A DNA stretch of 64,000 nt from Zonotrichia leucophrys gambelii (taxonomy: Eukaryota; Chordata; Aves; Passeriformes; Passerellidae), in the NCBI RefSeq assembly GCF_028769735.1, contig NC_088178.1, positions 6,390,001 to 6,454,000 on the forward strand, in the 5' to 3' direction. Below the pieces are notes generated by a model. The model had not been told where the DNA came from and searched no databases. It was given only the letters and a program-made list of their open reading frames with translations. Both the position numbers and the translations under genes were made by a program. Positions 1 to 13,474 of this stretch are shown piece after piece. Numbering within the stretch: the first letter of the stretch is position 1; each line of letters starts with the position of its first letter.

Positions 1-774
1 ACCTTGATTTTAGACAAAATCCTGATGGCTGAGCAGAGCTCTAAGCAAAAGATCAGTGCCTCCCTCTCCATTCAGATCATGCTGTGTGATCAGTCCAAAT
101 GCTTACAAAAATCCAATTTTTCTTATCGACACAAACAGCAAATGGTTTCCAATATCTATATTTAAATTCCCAAAGCATGAAGAAATCCCAGACCTCTGAC
201 ATGCAGATCCATCACTACCTTTCTGTCAGTCAAACCCCAGTAGGTGTTGAAACAGAAACTAAACCCAAGGCATGGATCAACTAAACTTGGAAAAATCAGC
301 CTTGGTAGCTCAGTACTGCCAAGTCACCTCACTCCATCTCTTTATTAGCTTTTTAACCAAAGGCAAAGATTTAATCACCTGCCCTTTCATGTTTGAGAGT
401 TTATTTGGAGCTTTTTCAGCTAAGAAAATGAAAATCTATTCTTTTTTAACTTCCTTCTTTAGATGAAAATATATGGGAAGACTGCTTGCTCTGATTAAGA
501 TACTGCTATAAGCAATACAAAATACTTCTTTAAGATATATTATATGAATCAAAATCTAACTCCTTGGATCCTTGGATGGGGATCAAAAACTACTAGCTAC
601 CTGGCAAATAACACAGAAGTATTTAGCTAATGTATTTCAAAACACTGAAGTTATCAAATGTACATTAAACAGCCAGCGTGCACTCTCAGCATTCCTGCCT
701 GGGCTTCTGCTAATTGATTTGCCAGGTAATGTTAAAAAAAAAAACTAAGCTGAAAATGTAACTAAAAGCAGCTT

Positions 775-1120
775 GATCACCCTGTTATCACAGAACCTCC
801 AAATGGTTTGGGTTAGGAGGGACCCTAAAGCCCATCCAGTGCCACCCCCTGCCATGGGCAGGGACACCTTCCACTGTCCCAGGTTGCTCCAAGCCCCATC
901 CAACCTGGTCTTGGACACTGCCAGGGATCCAGGGGCAGCCACAGCTTCTCTGGGCACCCTGTGCCACCCACACAGAGAAGGATTTTCCCCTAGAACGCTC
1001 TCCATCCTGCCCTCTGGCAGTGGGACGCCATTCCCAGTGTCCTGTCCCTCCAGCCCTTGTCCCAAGTCGCTCCCCAGCTCTCCTGGAGCCCCTTTAGGCA
1101 CTGGAAGGCTGCCATCCATA
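775..1120 (-). mobile_element. CR1 LINE 3' fragment
   Basis: The plus strand reads the reverse of the CR1 3' end (tggtttgggttaggaggg, then gttgctccaagccccatcc). The minus strand translates to the decayed ORF2 C-terminal segment VPREAVAAPGSLAVSK. The fragment is 5'-truncated. Confidence 0.9.
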
Positions 1121-1194
1121 TTTTGTTTTTAAGAGGAAGAATCATTATGGTGTATGGGTCAAAAGCTGCCATTCAATCACGACAAGAGAATTAT

Positions 1195-1256
1195 TTATGT
1201 CTGAGAACGATCTCTGTCTAGACCTGATGACCTAAATGTCTTTTCCAACCTTAAGG
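1195..1256 (+). mobile_element. Short CR1 3'-end remnant
   Basis: The sequence ends gacctaaatgtcttttccaaccttaagg, matching the last bases of a CR1 3' UTR, and is heavily truncated. Confidence 0.4.
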
Positions 1257-3405
1257 AAAGTTCCTCTTTTGGGGAACTGGTCCTGTGTTGCAGCAGCTGC
1301 CTCAGCAGCAGCCACGTGGGGGAATTGCACTTGTTCCCAGGACATTTCTGAGGAAAGCAGAGTTTCTGTGCAGCTCAGCCCTCAGGCTGTTCCTTATGCA
1401 AGCCTGCTGCTCCATCACCATTTCTCAGAAACAAGGCAGGCTGAACCAACAGTTAAGCACGAGTATCTCAAACCCCACCTGCCCTCTAAAAAACACAATT
1501 AAGCCTTTCAGCACTGATGCCAATGAGGGTCCTGCAATTAGCAGCTTGGAGGCAGATGAGGTCTTAGGTAATTAACAAAATGTTGGTGATAATCCAGATT
1601 TACAGCCCCCTCCCACCCAAAGCTCCAGGAGCTGAAGACACACATCCAAAACCAAGAGCAGAGCCAGCATCCCCTCTGCTGGTTTTAAACTGCTGCCTTA
1701 GGAATGGCTGAGAGGTAGAAAGTAAGGATTCACTGACTTTGCTTCATCTGATTTATCTCCTTTATTTAAGTCATGGCTATAGGATTCTCCCTTTAAATTG
1801 CATTGTGAATCACCAAGTGAAACACACAGTGGACAATAATTAGGGTCAAACGTTTTCACAGTGAAAAATGAGTAATGCTTTAAGCAATCTGGCTATTAGG
1901 GAAACCTGTAAAATTTTCTGCAATGACTGCAAACCATTTGATCTTGTGTTATTAAGATTGGTGAGATGGCTATCATCAGGCTCTACAGTAATATGATTAA
2001 TAGTTCAGATATATGATTTATATTTCAGTCATTCCAGTTTCAATAACTTCAACAGCATAATTACCATAAAGAAACTATAGAAAGCCTGTTCAAATATAAC
2101 ACTGAGATAGACATATACCTATATAAAAATAAAAAGTGGTAATAACCTTTAATTTATTTACCATTAAGTGCAATCCCATTGATAAAAACTTACTAGGTCC
2201 CAAAGGACCATCTTTGTGTATTTCCCACCATTTTTTTTGCTTGCTGCTCCACACTACAACTTGTTCAGCAAATGCAGCTGAGCAGCCTGGCTGAGGTCAA
2301 GCCAATAATGGGAATTGCTGGACGACCTCTCTCTCCTGAAAGTGGAAGGAAGCTAAACAACTACAGAATTTCTATTCAAATTGTGACTTTTATGGGGCCT
2401 CACAGCAGCACAGAAATTAGTTGATGTCTCTGCCACAGTCAGGAGAAAAAGTAAAGAATTTTAAAATCATGGGTTTTCCCAGATTCATGTGATTTTTCAG
2501 TTTTTAAAAAGGGAATTCTTAAAAACTGTACTTATCAATAACTGTCCCTCCAACCATGGAACAGATACTTGAAATGCTCCAACAAATCCATAGTCTAGCA
2601 ATTATTCAGATACCAGGAGACTTGCCAGAAAGCCACAGGAACCCAAAAACCCCAGGAGTACTCCCTGCTGCTTGTGTTTAGGGCACCAGAGGGAATGCCA
2701 GGGCTGGTGGCTTTGGGGATTTTGCAAAGGGCTGATGCAGTGCCAGATTCCGTGAGCGGAAGGTGACTCCAAGGGAAGTAAGGCACCTCTGAAGCAGCAC
2801 CTATGCTATGAGAAATCCTGGGATTAGGTAATACCTTCATTAAACATGATTTGTGTCTTTTATGTGCTTTTCATCTCTGGCATTACTTCAGTGGAGGGAA
2901 GAACCAGCTCCCAGCACAGGCTCTGCACTATCACCCAGTTCACTGGGGCAGGACACCAGTGCTCCCACTGATCCAGCCTTGAAAGGGCAAAAAATCCCCA
3001 AACAAGTCAGCTTTTGGTCAAGCCACATTTGTAGAAGGGCCAAGAAGAAAAGAAACACTGCCTTCTCTAGGTTATCTGCACAGGCCCCAAAATGATACAG
3101 TTCAGATTCTTCAGCTCATGCTTTTAAAATAACATTTTCAAAATGAATTAGAAGTCTCCTTCAGGCAGCAACCTGCAGAATTCCTTACCCAAAGAGCTGT
3201 GGATGAGAAGACCTATGTGGATTGAAGGAAAACCAGTGAATTTTCTGCAAGAGAAACTCAGAGGCAGCTGATGACCCCAAAGGCACATCCAGCTCAGGGA
3301 GTCTCACTGAAGGCAGCCAAGGAGAGGACAGGATCAGTGGGAAGTGTCACACTCTTACTCTGTTTGGATTCCTTCTTTACATCTCACTGTAACTGATGTT
3401 CTTCC

Positions 3406-3479
3406 CAATTCTCCCATGGATCAAGCATTAGTCCAACCCTAACAATTCTCCCATGGATCAAGCATTAGTCCAACCCTAA
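3406..3479. repeat. 37-bp perfect tandem duplication
   Basis: Two adjacent identical 37-bp copies begin caattctcccatgg (3406-3442 and 3443-3479). Perfect identity suggests a recent event. It lies in PLA2G4A intron 3. Confidence 0.95.
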
Positions 3480-5449
3480 CACATCTTCAAAGCACTCCTG
3501 GGACAGGGGATGAGAGGGAAAAGAATCGAAAGCAAGAAAAAGTCAAATTATCACAGGGGACAAATGGGAGCTTCCTGCTAAATGGAAAGGCCCAAACTGG
3601 AAGGACAGTGACATCCACAGGTTCTGGAGGGGAGCCCCACCAGGAAGCTCTGCCTGGAGCAGGACAGCACATGGGACAGTGTCACAACTGAGATGGCCAT
3701 GATATCCAGAGCACCACCTTACCCCTTCAGAAAGCTGCAAGCATCCACCCTTCCTGTTCTTTAACTCAACCTTTTATCCCCTCCTGTTGGTGCCCTGCCC
3801 CTGTGTGGCCTCTGTTCCCTTTGGTGGCTGCTCAGTGCCCCTGGGCACTCCATGGCTCCTTGCTGTCAGTGCTGCTCACCTGCTGCTCACAGCTGCACCC
3901 ACTGGGGATGAGGCTGGGCCCATTCCCAATCACCACACGCTGTGTGCCTACAGGACAGGAGCAGCTCCCAGCCAAGCTCTGGGGCTGGTCACAGCCTGGA
4001 GCAGGGACAGAGGGCTCTCCAGCCACACAAGATGGATCCCAGGCCTGAGCCAGCACTGCTCCATGTCACCATCACAGCATAACAGAGTCACAGGAGAGCT
4101 TCGTAAGGATGGGAATGAGCTTTCACCAACGTCTCACAGAAACAGGTCCTCCCTCAGTAACTCCATGGCAAGCACTCTCAGACAGAATGTCTCATCAAAA
4201 TCGTATTTTTGCAGCTGGGAAGAGCAACATTATCTGGATCAATTTCACTGTGGAACACAAGAGCCCATTTCTAGCACAACTTCCCCCTCCCAGCACTGGA
4301 TATCCACACAAAAGGGAAAGGATACTGGGTGTGCCAAGGAAACTGAAATCTAGCATTTGGTTGCCTCAGTGTTAGGCTCAGATCTGCAGCAGACATCTTG
4401 AGCAGTTGTTAGCAGCACTGTTCATTTAAGATTTTTTTCTTTTATCCGTCTTTTATGGATCCACATTTCAGCCACATGAACACTTGCATATGCAGCTTGT
4501 AGGATGTGGAGGATTGGCCAACTCTGACCTACTTTTCCCAGGCTGTTAGGCTGGAAAAGGGGAGCAGTTTAGCTTGTTTTCCCCTTGCAAAAACCAGGAG
4601 CTGCTCCAGGGCCTTGCAGGAAGAGCCTTATCTGATGGCACTGCACCAGGTAAGTGCACTGTAGCTAATTTAGGGTGCAAGACTGGCCAGCTGCAGACCA
4701 GACAACAGCTGGATGAGTCCTGGATGAGCTGCTGTAGCAGAAACCATAATACAAGCAGGCAGATCTCCAGTTCCTTCCTTTCAGCTAGGCCAGGTTTAAA
4801 ACCGTGCTCACACCTGTCTGGACTGTCATGACTTGGGTTAAACAAGCCAGCTCCAACCCCAGGAGCTCTGGCTCACAGGGAACGGCCCCAGGGGACAGGG
4901 GTGTGAGGGACAAACAGGGCATGCTGCACATCCCTTCCTCAATTCCCAGATCCCAGGGCCAGACAAGTAAAGGTGTGCTCCCATCCCAGTTTCCTTTGGA
5001 GATGTGGGAAGCCATGAGAAAGGGCATCTCCTGAACTCAGCTGGCTGCAGTGACATGGGCTGACCATGCCAAAAGCCACCCAGGAGCTGCTTCCCAGCTC
5101 TATTTGGCCAAGTTTTGCAATGAGAGCTGAGGTCTAGTGACTTCACTGCTCCCAGCTCTTGTTCATCTGAGCAGCTAAACCGCAGTGGAGATGAATCCTT
5201 GATTCCAACGGGGTGGGCAGCAACTGGGAGAGAAGCTGAGTGCCAGTGCTGCAAGCTAGCAAACTTTAAACATTTTTAAAAAGGGAATTTTTTCCTAAAA
5301 ATACCCAGAATGTGGAAACCCAGGGCAGTGGGAATATTTCTCTGTCTGCTCTGGGGTGCCCTGACCCCCAGGGGAGCACTGACTTTGACCCTCATTCATG
5401 GAGAAAGTTTCCCAGACTACAAGATGAACTAGAATCCACAAAAGCGTGA

Positions 5450-5870
5450 AATAGATTATAGGGAGTAGTGTAGGTGTGTCACTTGGTGAGAAATTTAGGT
5501 TTTGGAGTTTTTAGTATGTTGTGGATAGAAGCAAGATAGAAGGGCGTCATCCTGGGTTTCTTTTTCATGCTTCTTCTTCCTTCTTCTCCATGGATTTGGG
5601 TGGCATTTTGTAATTGGGCAGAAAACTCCCATTGCAGCTCTTTGGGATCAGTTATTGGGTTAAAAGGGAAAATAATCTAGGTGTCAGTTGTTAATTGGAT
5701 AGTTTAGTTTTAAAAGACCTTGTAACAAGAGATTGTTGGCCATTTTGTGCCTTCTAATGAAAAGCTGCCCAACTCACAGTACTGAGACTGTTTTACTGAT
5801 AAGAAATAATAAACACTTGAGTGTCAACATGAATTACTGTCTCAAGTGCCTTCAATCCAGACCCAGAGAA
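5450..5870 (+). mobile_element. Probable ERV-L-type solo LTR
   Basis: The stretch starting near tgtaggtgtgtcacttgg (5469) and running through a TTCTTCTTCC tract to AATAAA (5808-5813) reads like LTRs I know from songbird ERV-L families. No gag or pol sequence is adjacent, so it would be a solo LTR in PLA2G4A intron 3. Boundaries and target duplication were not resolved, and the family assignment is from memory. Confidence 0.5.
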
Positions 5871-6509
5871 ACCAATGACTGGTATCCCCACACTGGAATG
5901 ACACTGTTCATTACCACAGCATCAAAAGAAGATGAAGCAAGGAAAAGCTGCAAATCCCAAACAGGATTAAGCAAGATGAGTGATCGCTAAGAGCAGAGTC
6001 ACACAACTGGTTCCCTCCGTAGATATCACCGTTTGTTGTGAAAGCTAGTACATTTAAATACACGCTTAAATATATAAGACAAATTTTACAATGCTTCCTC
6101 TGACCCAGTTTTCCACCAAGATCCTTGAAAGTCCAGAAGGGGAGAGAGATGTTATGGAAAGGAGATCCAGGTTCCAAGCATTTCTCTTCCACAATGCTGC
6201 AGTTTTGGACTCTGGGATTTTTCCTACAAGTTCTTGTACTGTCATGTCAGTAAGGAAGGGCTCTACAGTTTGGGTGGCATCTGAGTAGACTCAATACTAC
6301 ACATCTACTGTATAAGAACTCACTGGGCCAGAGGCAAAGTCTTTTTCAGGAGGTCCAGTCAGACAAGTGATTTTACAAGGTCTGCAATCAGCAGCAAGCT
6401 ACGCAATAGGATAATTAAATTAAGATAATTAAATCCTCACCAAAGCCATGCAGATTTCCTGATTTTTCACCATGTAATAGCTTTATGTAGCAGGTTTGGG
6501 GCAGCAGGG

Positions 6510-6708
6510 GCATAGAATCCTAGAATGGCTTGGGTTGAAAGGGGCTGTAAAGCTCTCCCTGCCATGGGCAAGGACACCTTTTCCTAGCCCAGGTTGCTCC
6601 AAGCCCCATCCATCCTGGCCTTGGGCACTTTCAGGGATCCCGGGGCAGCCACAGCTTCTCTGGGCACCCTGTGCCAGGGCCTCACCACCCTCACAGAGAA
6701 CAATTCCT
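6510..6708 (-). mobile_element. CR1 LINE 3' fragment
   Basis: Begins with catagaatcctagaatggct (reverse of the octamer end) and extends to the reverse of the ORF2 C-terminal region at cctgtgccagggcctcacc. Confidence 0.9.
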
Positions 6709-6959
6709 TCTTAATGTATTTTGTTTTGTCTTCTTTTTCATTGACCTGTGTTTCTGAATTCAGCAGAGTGCATTGGCTGACCCCAATCTCCATGACAGCT
6801 GGTAGAGGGATGCAGCAGGACAGAAGGAAAGGTGTACAGGAGGTGGGTTTTCCTTTATTCCTGACTGTCCTAGGCTGCTACAATTAACTGGCAATAAATT
6901 ACAGTCATTTTCTCTGAGTGAGCCTGTTTGTGTGGTGAGAGGTGAGAGCTGTCCCTGTC

Positions 6960-6969
6960 GTCACGTGAC
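6960..6969. promoter_or_regulatory. Perfect palindromic E-box GTCACGTGAC in PLA2G4A intron 3
   Basis: The 10-bp palindrome is the optimal binding site of the USF/MiT-TFE family. No supporting cluster of other motifs was recognised around it. Confidence 0.3.
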
Positions 6970-8075
6970 CCTCTTGTCATGTTCTCTCCCTGTGCTGTTG
7001 ACAGAGGGAGTGACAGCAGCCAGCCAAGGTCACCCAGCACCCACCTGCTGCACTTACTCAGCTCATAAACCTCAGGAGCTGAGCACACCTCCCAGAGCAG
7101 CAGCCTCCAAACCAGGATTTAAACCTTTGTACAGCTACAGCTGCACCACCTGGATGCTGACAGGAGGTATCCAGGGTGTGGGAGTCACATTTATCACTCC
7201 CACTCCCAGGGGACACTAAAACTGAGACAAGTGACACCAATAAAGGAAGGACTTCTATAGAGACAACAGTAATGGGCAGACACCTGAAATAAGAAGGGAC
7301 TTGAATGAATTGATGGGAAATAAAGGGTCTACCCTCAAACCTCTTTTGTCCCCTTCCCACCACCCTGGGTGGGGAGTTCTTACAGGAAATCTCATTTATC
7401 ACTCCCACACATGGATTCAAGGAATGACAAAATGGCCTGAGGATGACACAACCATTTACACTGCCCATTCATGAAGAGCTCAACAAATCCTGGAAAACTT
7501 TCTAGAAATACTGGTTATCTGCCCAGCCTGGGCTTGAGGAGACAGAGGTGTGGATGGGCATGCCAGAGGAGTCAGTGCCTCCATGCCACCCATTGTGGGG
7601 GGCACCACACGCACCAGATCTGCCAGCTAAAACTCCTTGAGCACAGGTAGAGTTCAGGGCCTCCAGATGAAAAATGTCACACAAAGCACTTCAGCATATT
7701 TCATAAACTTAGATTTGCTCAGATCTCTCAGAGCTGTTCCAGAAAGTCTTGGAAATGCTGATATGGAAAAACAACAGCAAAACAAACAAAATCCCTCATG
7801 TTGCCCCAGGCCTCCATCACACCACAATGTAAAATTGTTCCCAGAGCACTTCTGGTTCATAACCTGGAGCAAAAACAACAGAAAAAATTAAGGGGAACTC
7901 ATCAGAAGAGTCAACAGCTTGGGAGTGTCCATGAGGAAAATGAAATTCAGCCACCCATCCCAAACAGGGCTTACACATGGTCTGTCACAGCCATCTTCCT
8001 GTCCTTGAGACAGAAAACCTGATGGAAAAGTTCAGCGATTCCTTCAACAAGTTTAATTTTTGGCAAATCAGATAA

Positions 8076-8077
<2 letters not shown>

Positions 8078-8121
<44 letters not shown>
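8078..8121. repeat. (AT)n microsatellite
   Basis: A perfect run of about 20 AT dinucleotides lies in PLA2G4A intron 3. Confidence 0.97.
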
Positions 8122-8125
<4 letters not shown>

Positions 8126-9699
8126 AGTTGGCACAATCAACTGTAAAGCCCTTCTACACTCTCAGCTTCAGGCACCTCCCCACAGTAATTAACACAATCA
8201 CTCTTTTCATCAAGTAGCTGCCAGGCTCCCACAACAGGGAATAAAAATACTTTTAATTTTCCCAAAATAAAAAAAAAAAACAACAGTCTGTTTTTTCTCA
8301 TTTTGGGGGATCTGCCAGGACCCCAAGTACCAGCCCTGGGTCCTTGAAGCTCACCCAGAGATGCCTCTGCCTGGGGGTGCCTCAGGCTACTGAGCTCTGG
8401 CAGTTGTCTCAGACAAGAAGCCAAGCAGGTTTCAGCGGCCCTACAGCATCACTCTGGCAGGTTTTATCAAAATAAAATGTTCTTCCTGAGCAGCTTCTTG
8501 ATTTTGATGACTTGCTAAGATAAGAGGACTTTTTTGTTTTCTAGAAAAAAAAATACAATTATATTGAAGAATAATATTCAAAGTTTATACTATAGGACCA
8601 TATTTGATCTAGTGCACAAAGTTGCCATGGCTTTTTTTTCCTGCCCATGTTGCCCACACTGCCTCATGACAGACACCTGCATCCAAGACCTGTGTAAAGC
8701 CTTTGTTTTTCCATTTAACTCATCCTCTTACACACACAAACTCATGGGCTCTTTGTTCCACTCTTCCAGCTCCTCTCCCGAGGTCTTCTTATCTAAAGAC
8801 CACCATATGTATGAAATTATATATATCTGTATCCACACACCACTGCATCTTCCCTGCGTGCTCCTTCCCCTCACCCCACAGGGGATGACAGGTTCACAAT
8901 TCCCTCTTTTCCCCTTTTCCAGGGCTCCCCTCTCTTCCCTTGTACTTGTGGCTGTTGAACATCCCCCTCTCAAGTAACCCTCCTGCAATTTTAGCAACAA
9001 CAGCAGATTTCAGTGATGAAAACCCCCTGGAGCAAAGTGCAGGATGGGTGGGTCAGAGCAGCAGATGTACTTTGACCCAAAAGTAGTTTCCAGGAGTTGT
9101 ATGTCCAATCAGCTGGATGGGAGAGCAGGAGACAAAGGTTATACTCATCCTCCCTGCCCCAGCCTGCAAGCACTGGGAAAAGGGAGAGGTGGCCTGGCAG
9201 CAAAGCAGACAGACATAAGGAAAAAAGGAATATTCTTTTTGTGGATTCAGCTAATATTCTCTCCCTTTCCCTCCTTAAGAGCAGAGCAGAGTTGTTCTTC
9301 CTAGTGGTTTCCTGTTCAGCTGTGAAGTCCAGAGGCTCAGCAGCCTCCTAGAAAGAGGAAGAGGTGCTGTTGCCATCCATCTCCCCACCACAGGATCTGC
9401 TGGACCGTTTGGGTGGGTTTTCTCTTAATGGACTTATGTTTTTTTCTGCTTTCTGCACTGACTCAGCAGTGCTGAGGCCCTTTTTATCCCCCACCAAACC
9501 ACAGCCCTGTGAGGTGGCAGCAATTTCCAGTTTCACTGCACTCACACAGCACTTCTGACCCAGCCAAAAAGCTAATTGTAGGTGTTGCTGGCTTGTAGGC
9601 AAATCGTTTACAACTCACTCAGCCCTCCTGGATCAATGAAAGGAGGAGCGGCACATCTGCTCTCTGAGTGAGAGTGAGCACTGACACGGGGACGCTGCT

Positions 9700-9728
9700 T
9701 TAGACAGACAAACAGACAGACAGACAGA
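9700..9728. repeat. (ACAG)n short tandem repeat
   Basis: About six imperfect copies of ACAG/CAGA lie in PLA2G4A intron 3, 110 bp beyond exon 3. Confidence 0.8.
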
Positions 9729-9841
9729 AATCCACCACCAGCCCACTGACAACCATTTAATGCACTATGAGTCACCAGCTCCCCCTCCCTGCCCAGGCTC
9801 ACAGGAGAAAAGCAAAATAGAAAGAGAAGAGAGGTACTCAC

Positions 9842-9923
9842 GCATGTCACCAATGGCTCCTTTGGTGACATTTGTGGCTTTCCTTACTGTCACAGTGAAT
9901 ATGTGCGAGTACTGATGCTCCAC
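9842..9923 (-). CDS. PLA2G4A: PLA2G4A coding exon 3 (cytosolic phospholipase A2 alpha, start of C2 domain)
   Basis: The minus strand reads acceptor ctttcag, an 82-nt open exon and donor C|gtgagt. It encodes 27 residues, beginning VEHQYSH and ending GAIGDM, plus one base of the next codon. This aligns without gaps to residues 12-38 of mammalian cPLA2-alpha (VEHQYSHKF...GAFGDM). It covers the first strand of the calcium-dependent C2 domain and the start of calcium-binding loop 1; the loop aspartate equivalent to human Asp37 is present. The enzyme binds membranes through this domain when calcium rises and hydrolyses sn-2 arachidonate from phospholipids. Phase and exon length match the mammalian gene. 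I searched 1-9.8 kb on the minus strand for the next exon (LDTPDPYVEL-like) and did not find it, so intron 3 exceeds 9.8 kb and the rest of the gene lies off the left edge. Confidence 0.96.
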
Positions 9924-12900
9924 CTGAAAGTCAGAGAGTGACAGGTGATTAAGATCCAGAACCAAGAAACACCCCATCTCTCAAAAGAAGCTTTCATTTT
10001 GTCCAAAACCAGAGAGAGAGAAATCACCCAGTCAAAACAAAAGGGAAACTCATACTGGATAGAGCATCCTAAAGCTGAACTGCACCCTGGAGCTTTACCA
10101 AGAGGTACCTGCACTGGGGCTGCTGGATTTTCCTGCAGCCACACCTACTAATCTCAACCAACAACACTCCCTCTCACCACAGAACCTGCTCCGAGGCATT
10201 TAGTCAGGCAGCAACCACTGAGAACAGCAAGGGAAAAATAAAAATGGGCTTTTTTACAGCTTGTCTTGGTAATTGCCTTCCCCTGCTAAAAAGAATGAGA
10301 GGAATTACTTCAAAGTCTGTGTTCTGGAGCAGATAAATGCACAGTGCACACACAAGGGGTAAGAGTTAGTGCTGTACTTTCTAGTACACATCAATATTCA
10401 GTGTGAAAGCAGCGTCAAGACAATGTAAGGAAGGTGCAAAGCAAGCTGTTAAAACAGCCACCAGCACCTTTCCTGCACTTTCTGGAGGTTCTTGTTTCCT
10501 GCAAAGCCCAAACACACAGCAGGAGCTGCCTGCCTAGGAGCAGGTGTGTCCTCAGCAAACCAGGGAAGTAGGAAAAGACATGAAATTAAGAAACAAAAAG
10601 CAAAAGCCTTAATAAAAGAGGTCACTAACTTGGCTGTAGTGTTGCATTATCTACATGGCCCTGAGTTTGACCAACCTGCTAGAAACCACTGAGAATCACC
10701 AGTGCAGACTGCAGGGCAGCCAAGACTGCCTTTACAGGGACACAGAGATTGGAAGGAAAAGTGAGGTATTAAAGCCAGGATCAGGTCTCACACCATTGTA
10801 TATTTTCTATCTTTTCCTAACCACCCACTGACCTTGTGAAGTACATTAAAATAAACTCACTCACTGGGACCAAAACAACCAGGGAGAAGGCCACCATCAG
10901 GAAATTCACTGAAATTAATTTAAAATCATAGACAATACCCTTGCTATGGGACATGCTTATTCATGCTCTGCCTGGTGTTTTCCTGGTATTTTTTCATCTG
11001 GATATTTCCTTTTTTTTCCTCCAGAACTGGTTGTTTCAGCCAAACCTCCTTATTTTGTGTCTACAGCTCACACCCAGAGACCTGAGCCAAACTGGATCCC
11101 TCTCATAAGAATAAATGAGAATATTCTCATGAGAATAAATAAGAAAAAAGTTAACATCTCATAGGTTACATAGAATTTTCTGGAAAAAAATTTAAAAAAG
11201 GAAAAAAGGAAGGCCAAAACAAATCTTCTAAAGACAGCAAAGTGACTTGTGAGTGCTTAAGTGGCATTTGAGTCAGGAGTCAATAAAAAGCATCTCCAGT
11301 GACAGCAACACAACTCCTGCAGCAGCCTGAGGTGTGCCAAGGCACAGCCACATCCCTGTGGCAAAGGCTCCAGGAGAAAACACCCACAGCCATGCAGGGT
11401 GGGTGGAAAACATCCACACTCTCATAGAGGTGGCCACAGATGACTCCACTGCAGCCATGCCTGACCCAGACACTGAGTTTATCAGCTTTATCTGGCTGGA
11501 ATCACCCCCACACTGTGCCAGCTGCTCCAGGATCCAGCCAGGACAGTCTGCCTGGCTCTGGAATTTTCCCCTGGCAGCCACAGGGGTTATCTGGATCCAA
11601 GACCAAATGAGCAGGCAAGGAGGAAACTGTGGCAATGCCAGCTGTGGTGCACTGAAACTGTCATGGCACTGCAAGTGGTTCAGCACCACAGGAAAAAGGG
11701 AATTCAGACTCTTCCCAACACTCCCAGTGGGATGCTGCTCACCTAAAACATCAGACCCAGCAGAGAGGGCTCAACTCTGGGAACCCAGAGTTTCTAAGGA
11801 GCAACATGTATTTCACAGCCTTGCATGGGCTGACATGAAGACTTCCCAATGACTGAGTGACATCCATCACCTTCTGCACTGCAGCTTCTAAGATGGATAA
11901 ACGGGAAGGAGGATGAGAATTCTCCCTGAACAAATTTCTGCCTCTGCCAGAGGGCAAAAAGAAGTCCAGAGTTTCCCTCCACAGAAGGGTAAATGGGGAT
12001 TTTGGTGGGTATCTGGGAAGGGCTGTGTGAAGTCACCCCAGCTCTGACATTTACCCTGCCCCAAAAACTTTTACAAGCTGTGACTCCCCAGAATCCATGG
12101 GCTCTCGCTGCCCCCTATTTCCAGCTTGCTCTCTGAAATTGTCCAAAGCTACTTTATTATCTTCCATTATATTATCTCCCAAGTATGCCAGATTGATAGA
12201 GTTGGTTTCACAACTGGTCTCAGTTTCTTCATACAGACTGAAGCATTTCCTTTGTCATATCCAACCTTGTAATTAAAAGAAACAGCCCAAAGTACAAACA
12301 CACCACCCTCCTCCTTTTTCGCAGCTGTCAAGAGAGAGCTTGTCCTCGGTGGAGACCACAAATCAGAGATCACTGAGCATTTAACAGTGAAGAGGAGTTA
12401 TAATTAAGTGACAAGGATGGGACATGGGTGTGCTGGGCTTAGTTCTCAGCTGATAGATGAAGTTCATGTGCCATTCTGATGTCCCACAGCTCTGGCTGGA
12501 AAAGGGGGGTACTACACAATGTTCCCTGACAACAAGCACTCTGTAAAGTAATTTGCTTGCATCTCCCATATGGCTAAACTTATATGCCCAAAATTCTTAT
12601 GCCTACCATCAAAGCAAGGCCAAGCCACCACTTCCCAGTTTGCTCTCTTCCCAGCAGCACAGATAACGCCACTATTTCTACTACAAGTTTATAACTGTTT
12701 TACTAATGCCTTCACAAAAATTGCTTTTTATTAACTTAAGCAGCAATGTCCATCATTCCAGCTGTTGCACTGCCAAGGAAATTAAGTCTGGTTTAAGACT
12801 GCGATCTTCTGAAAGGCATGTGAAAACACAGAGGCCTGGCAAAACAGAAAAGCAGTATCTTCTTTCCCTGTGCCTCACCCAAAACAACACACTGAGGATT

Positions 12901-13474
12901 ACAGTTTTACACAGTTATTAATATTTGGCCATGGTCATACACTTGGAAGAAATTTGCCACTACTGAAATAAACAATCTCCCTCTTAGTAAAAAAAATAAA
13001 TACACAGATACACACAGGAAGCTTGAAAGTCTACATCTCTTCTTACACTAAAATAAATGTTTTTCATGCAAATTAAATGCAAGTGGAAATTAGAGCAATT
13101 TTCCACTTAGGATGCAGTTTCTAAGGAGATCAAAAGGCATAAATGTCCATATTTCAGAAGCATTTTTTATTAGTTTTTCAGAAGGAGGTCTGATGAAGGC
13201 CCCTGAAAACACAATGAGAAATGTATTGACTCTGAATGCCCTTACAAATCCAGTCCTTGCTAGTTCAGATGACTAAGCTGCGTTTTCTCAAGTGACTTAC
13301 GTTCACCTTAAGTCTTGATAAAAATCTGTACAAATACATCAAGTACTTCTGAAAAACAGATTATGGTAAATAAATCACTTAAACGTTGCAACACTGAGAA
13401 GAGCAACATCCACATTCCTTTAAAAATCTAGGACAGGTTACAAATTTCAAAAGCTCACCATTAACTCCAGTGCA

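Larger units (their letters stand above)
1..9841 (-). other. PLA2G4A: PLA2G4A intron 3 (partial)
   Basis: The interval begins with donor gtgagt after exon 3 and runs off the left edge. It contains CR1 fragments at about 0.78-1.12 and 6.5-6.7 kb, a probable solo LTR at 5.45-5.87 kb, a 37-bp tandem duplication at 3406 and an AT microsatellite at 8078. No exon 4 was found by eye. Confidence 0.85.

Noticed and set aside
3787..4353. 188-aa plus-strand frame
   Set aside because: No family resemblance, and it lies inside PLA2G4A intron 3 on the opposite strand without promoter or splice signals.
1..9800. Search for PLA2G4A exon 4 (C2 domain continuation)
   Set aside because: No minus-strand stretch encoding an LDTPDPYVEL-like sequence or a WNETFEF-like motif was found, so the exon is taken to lie outside the window.
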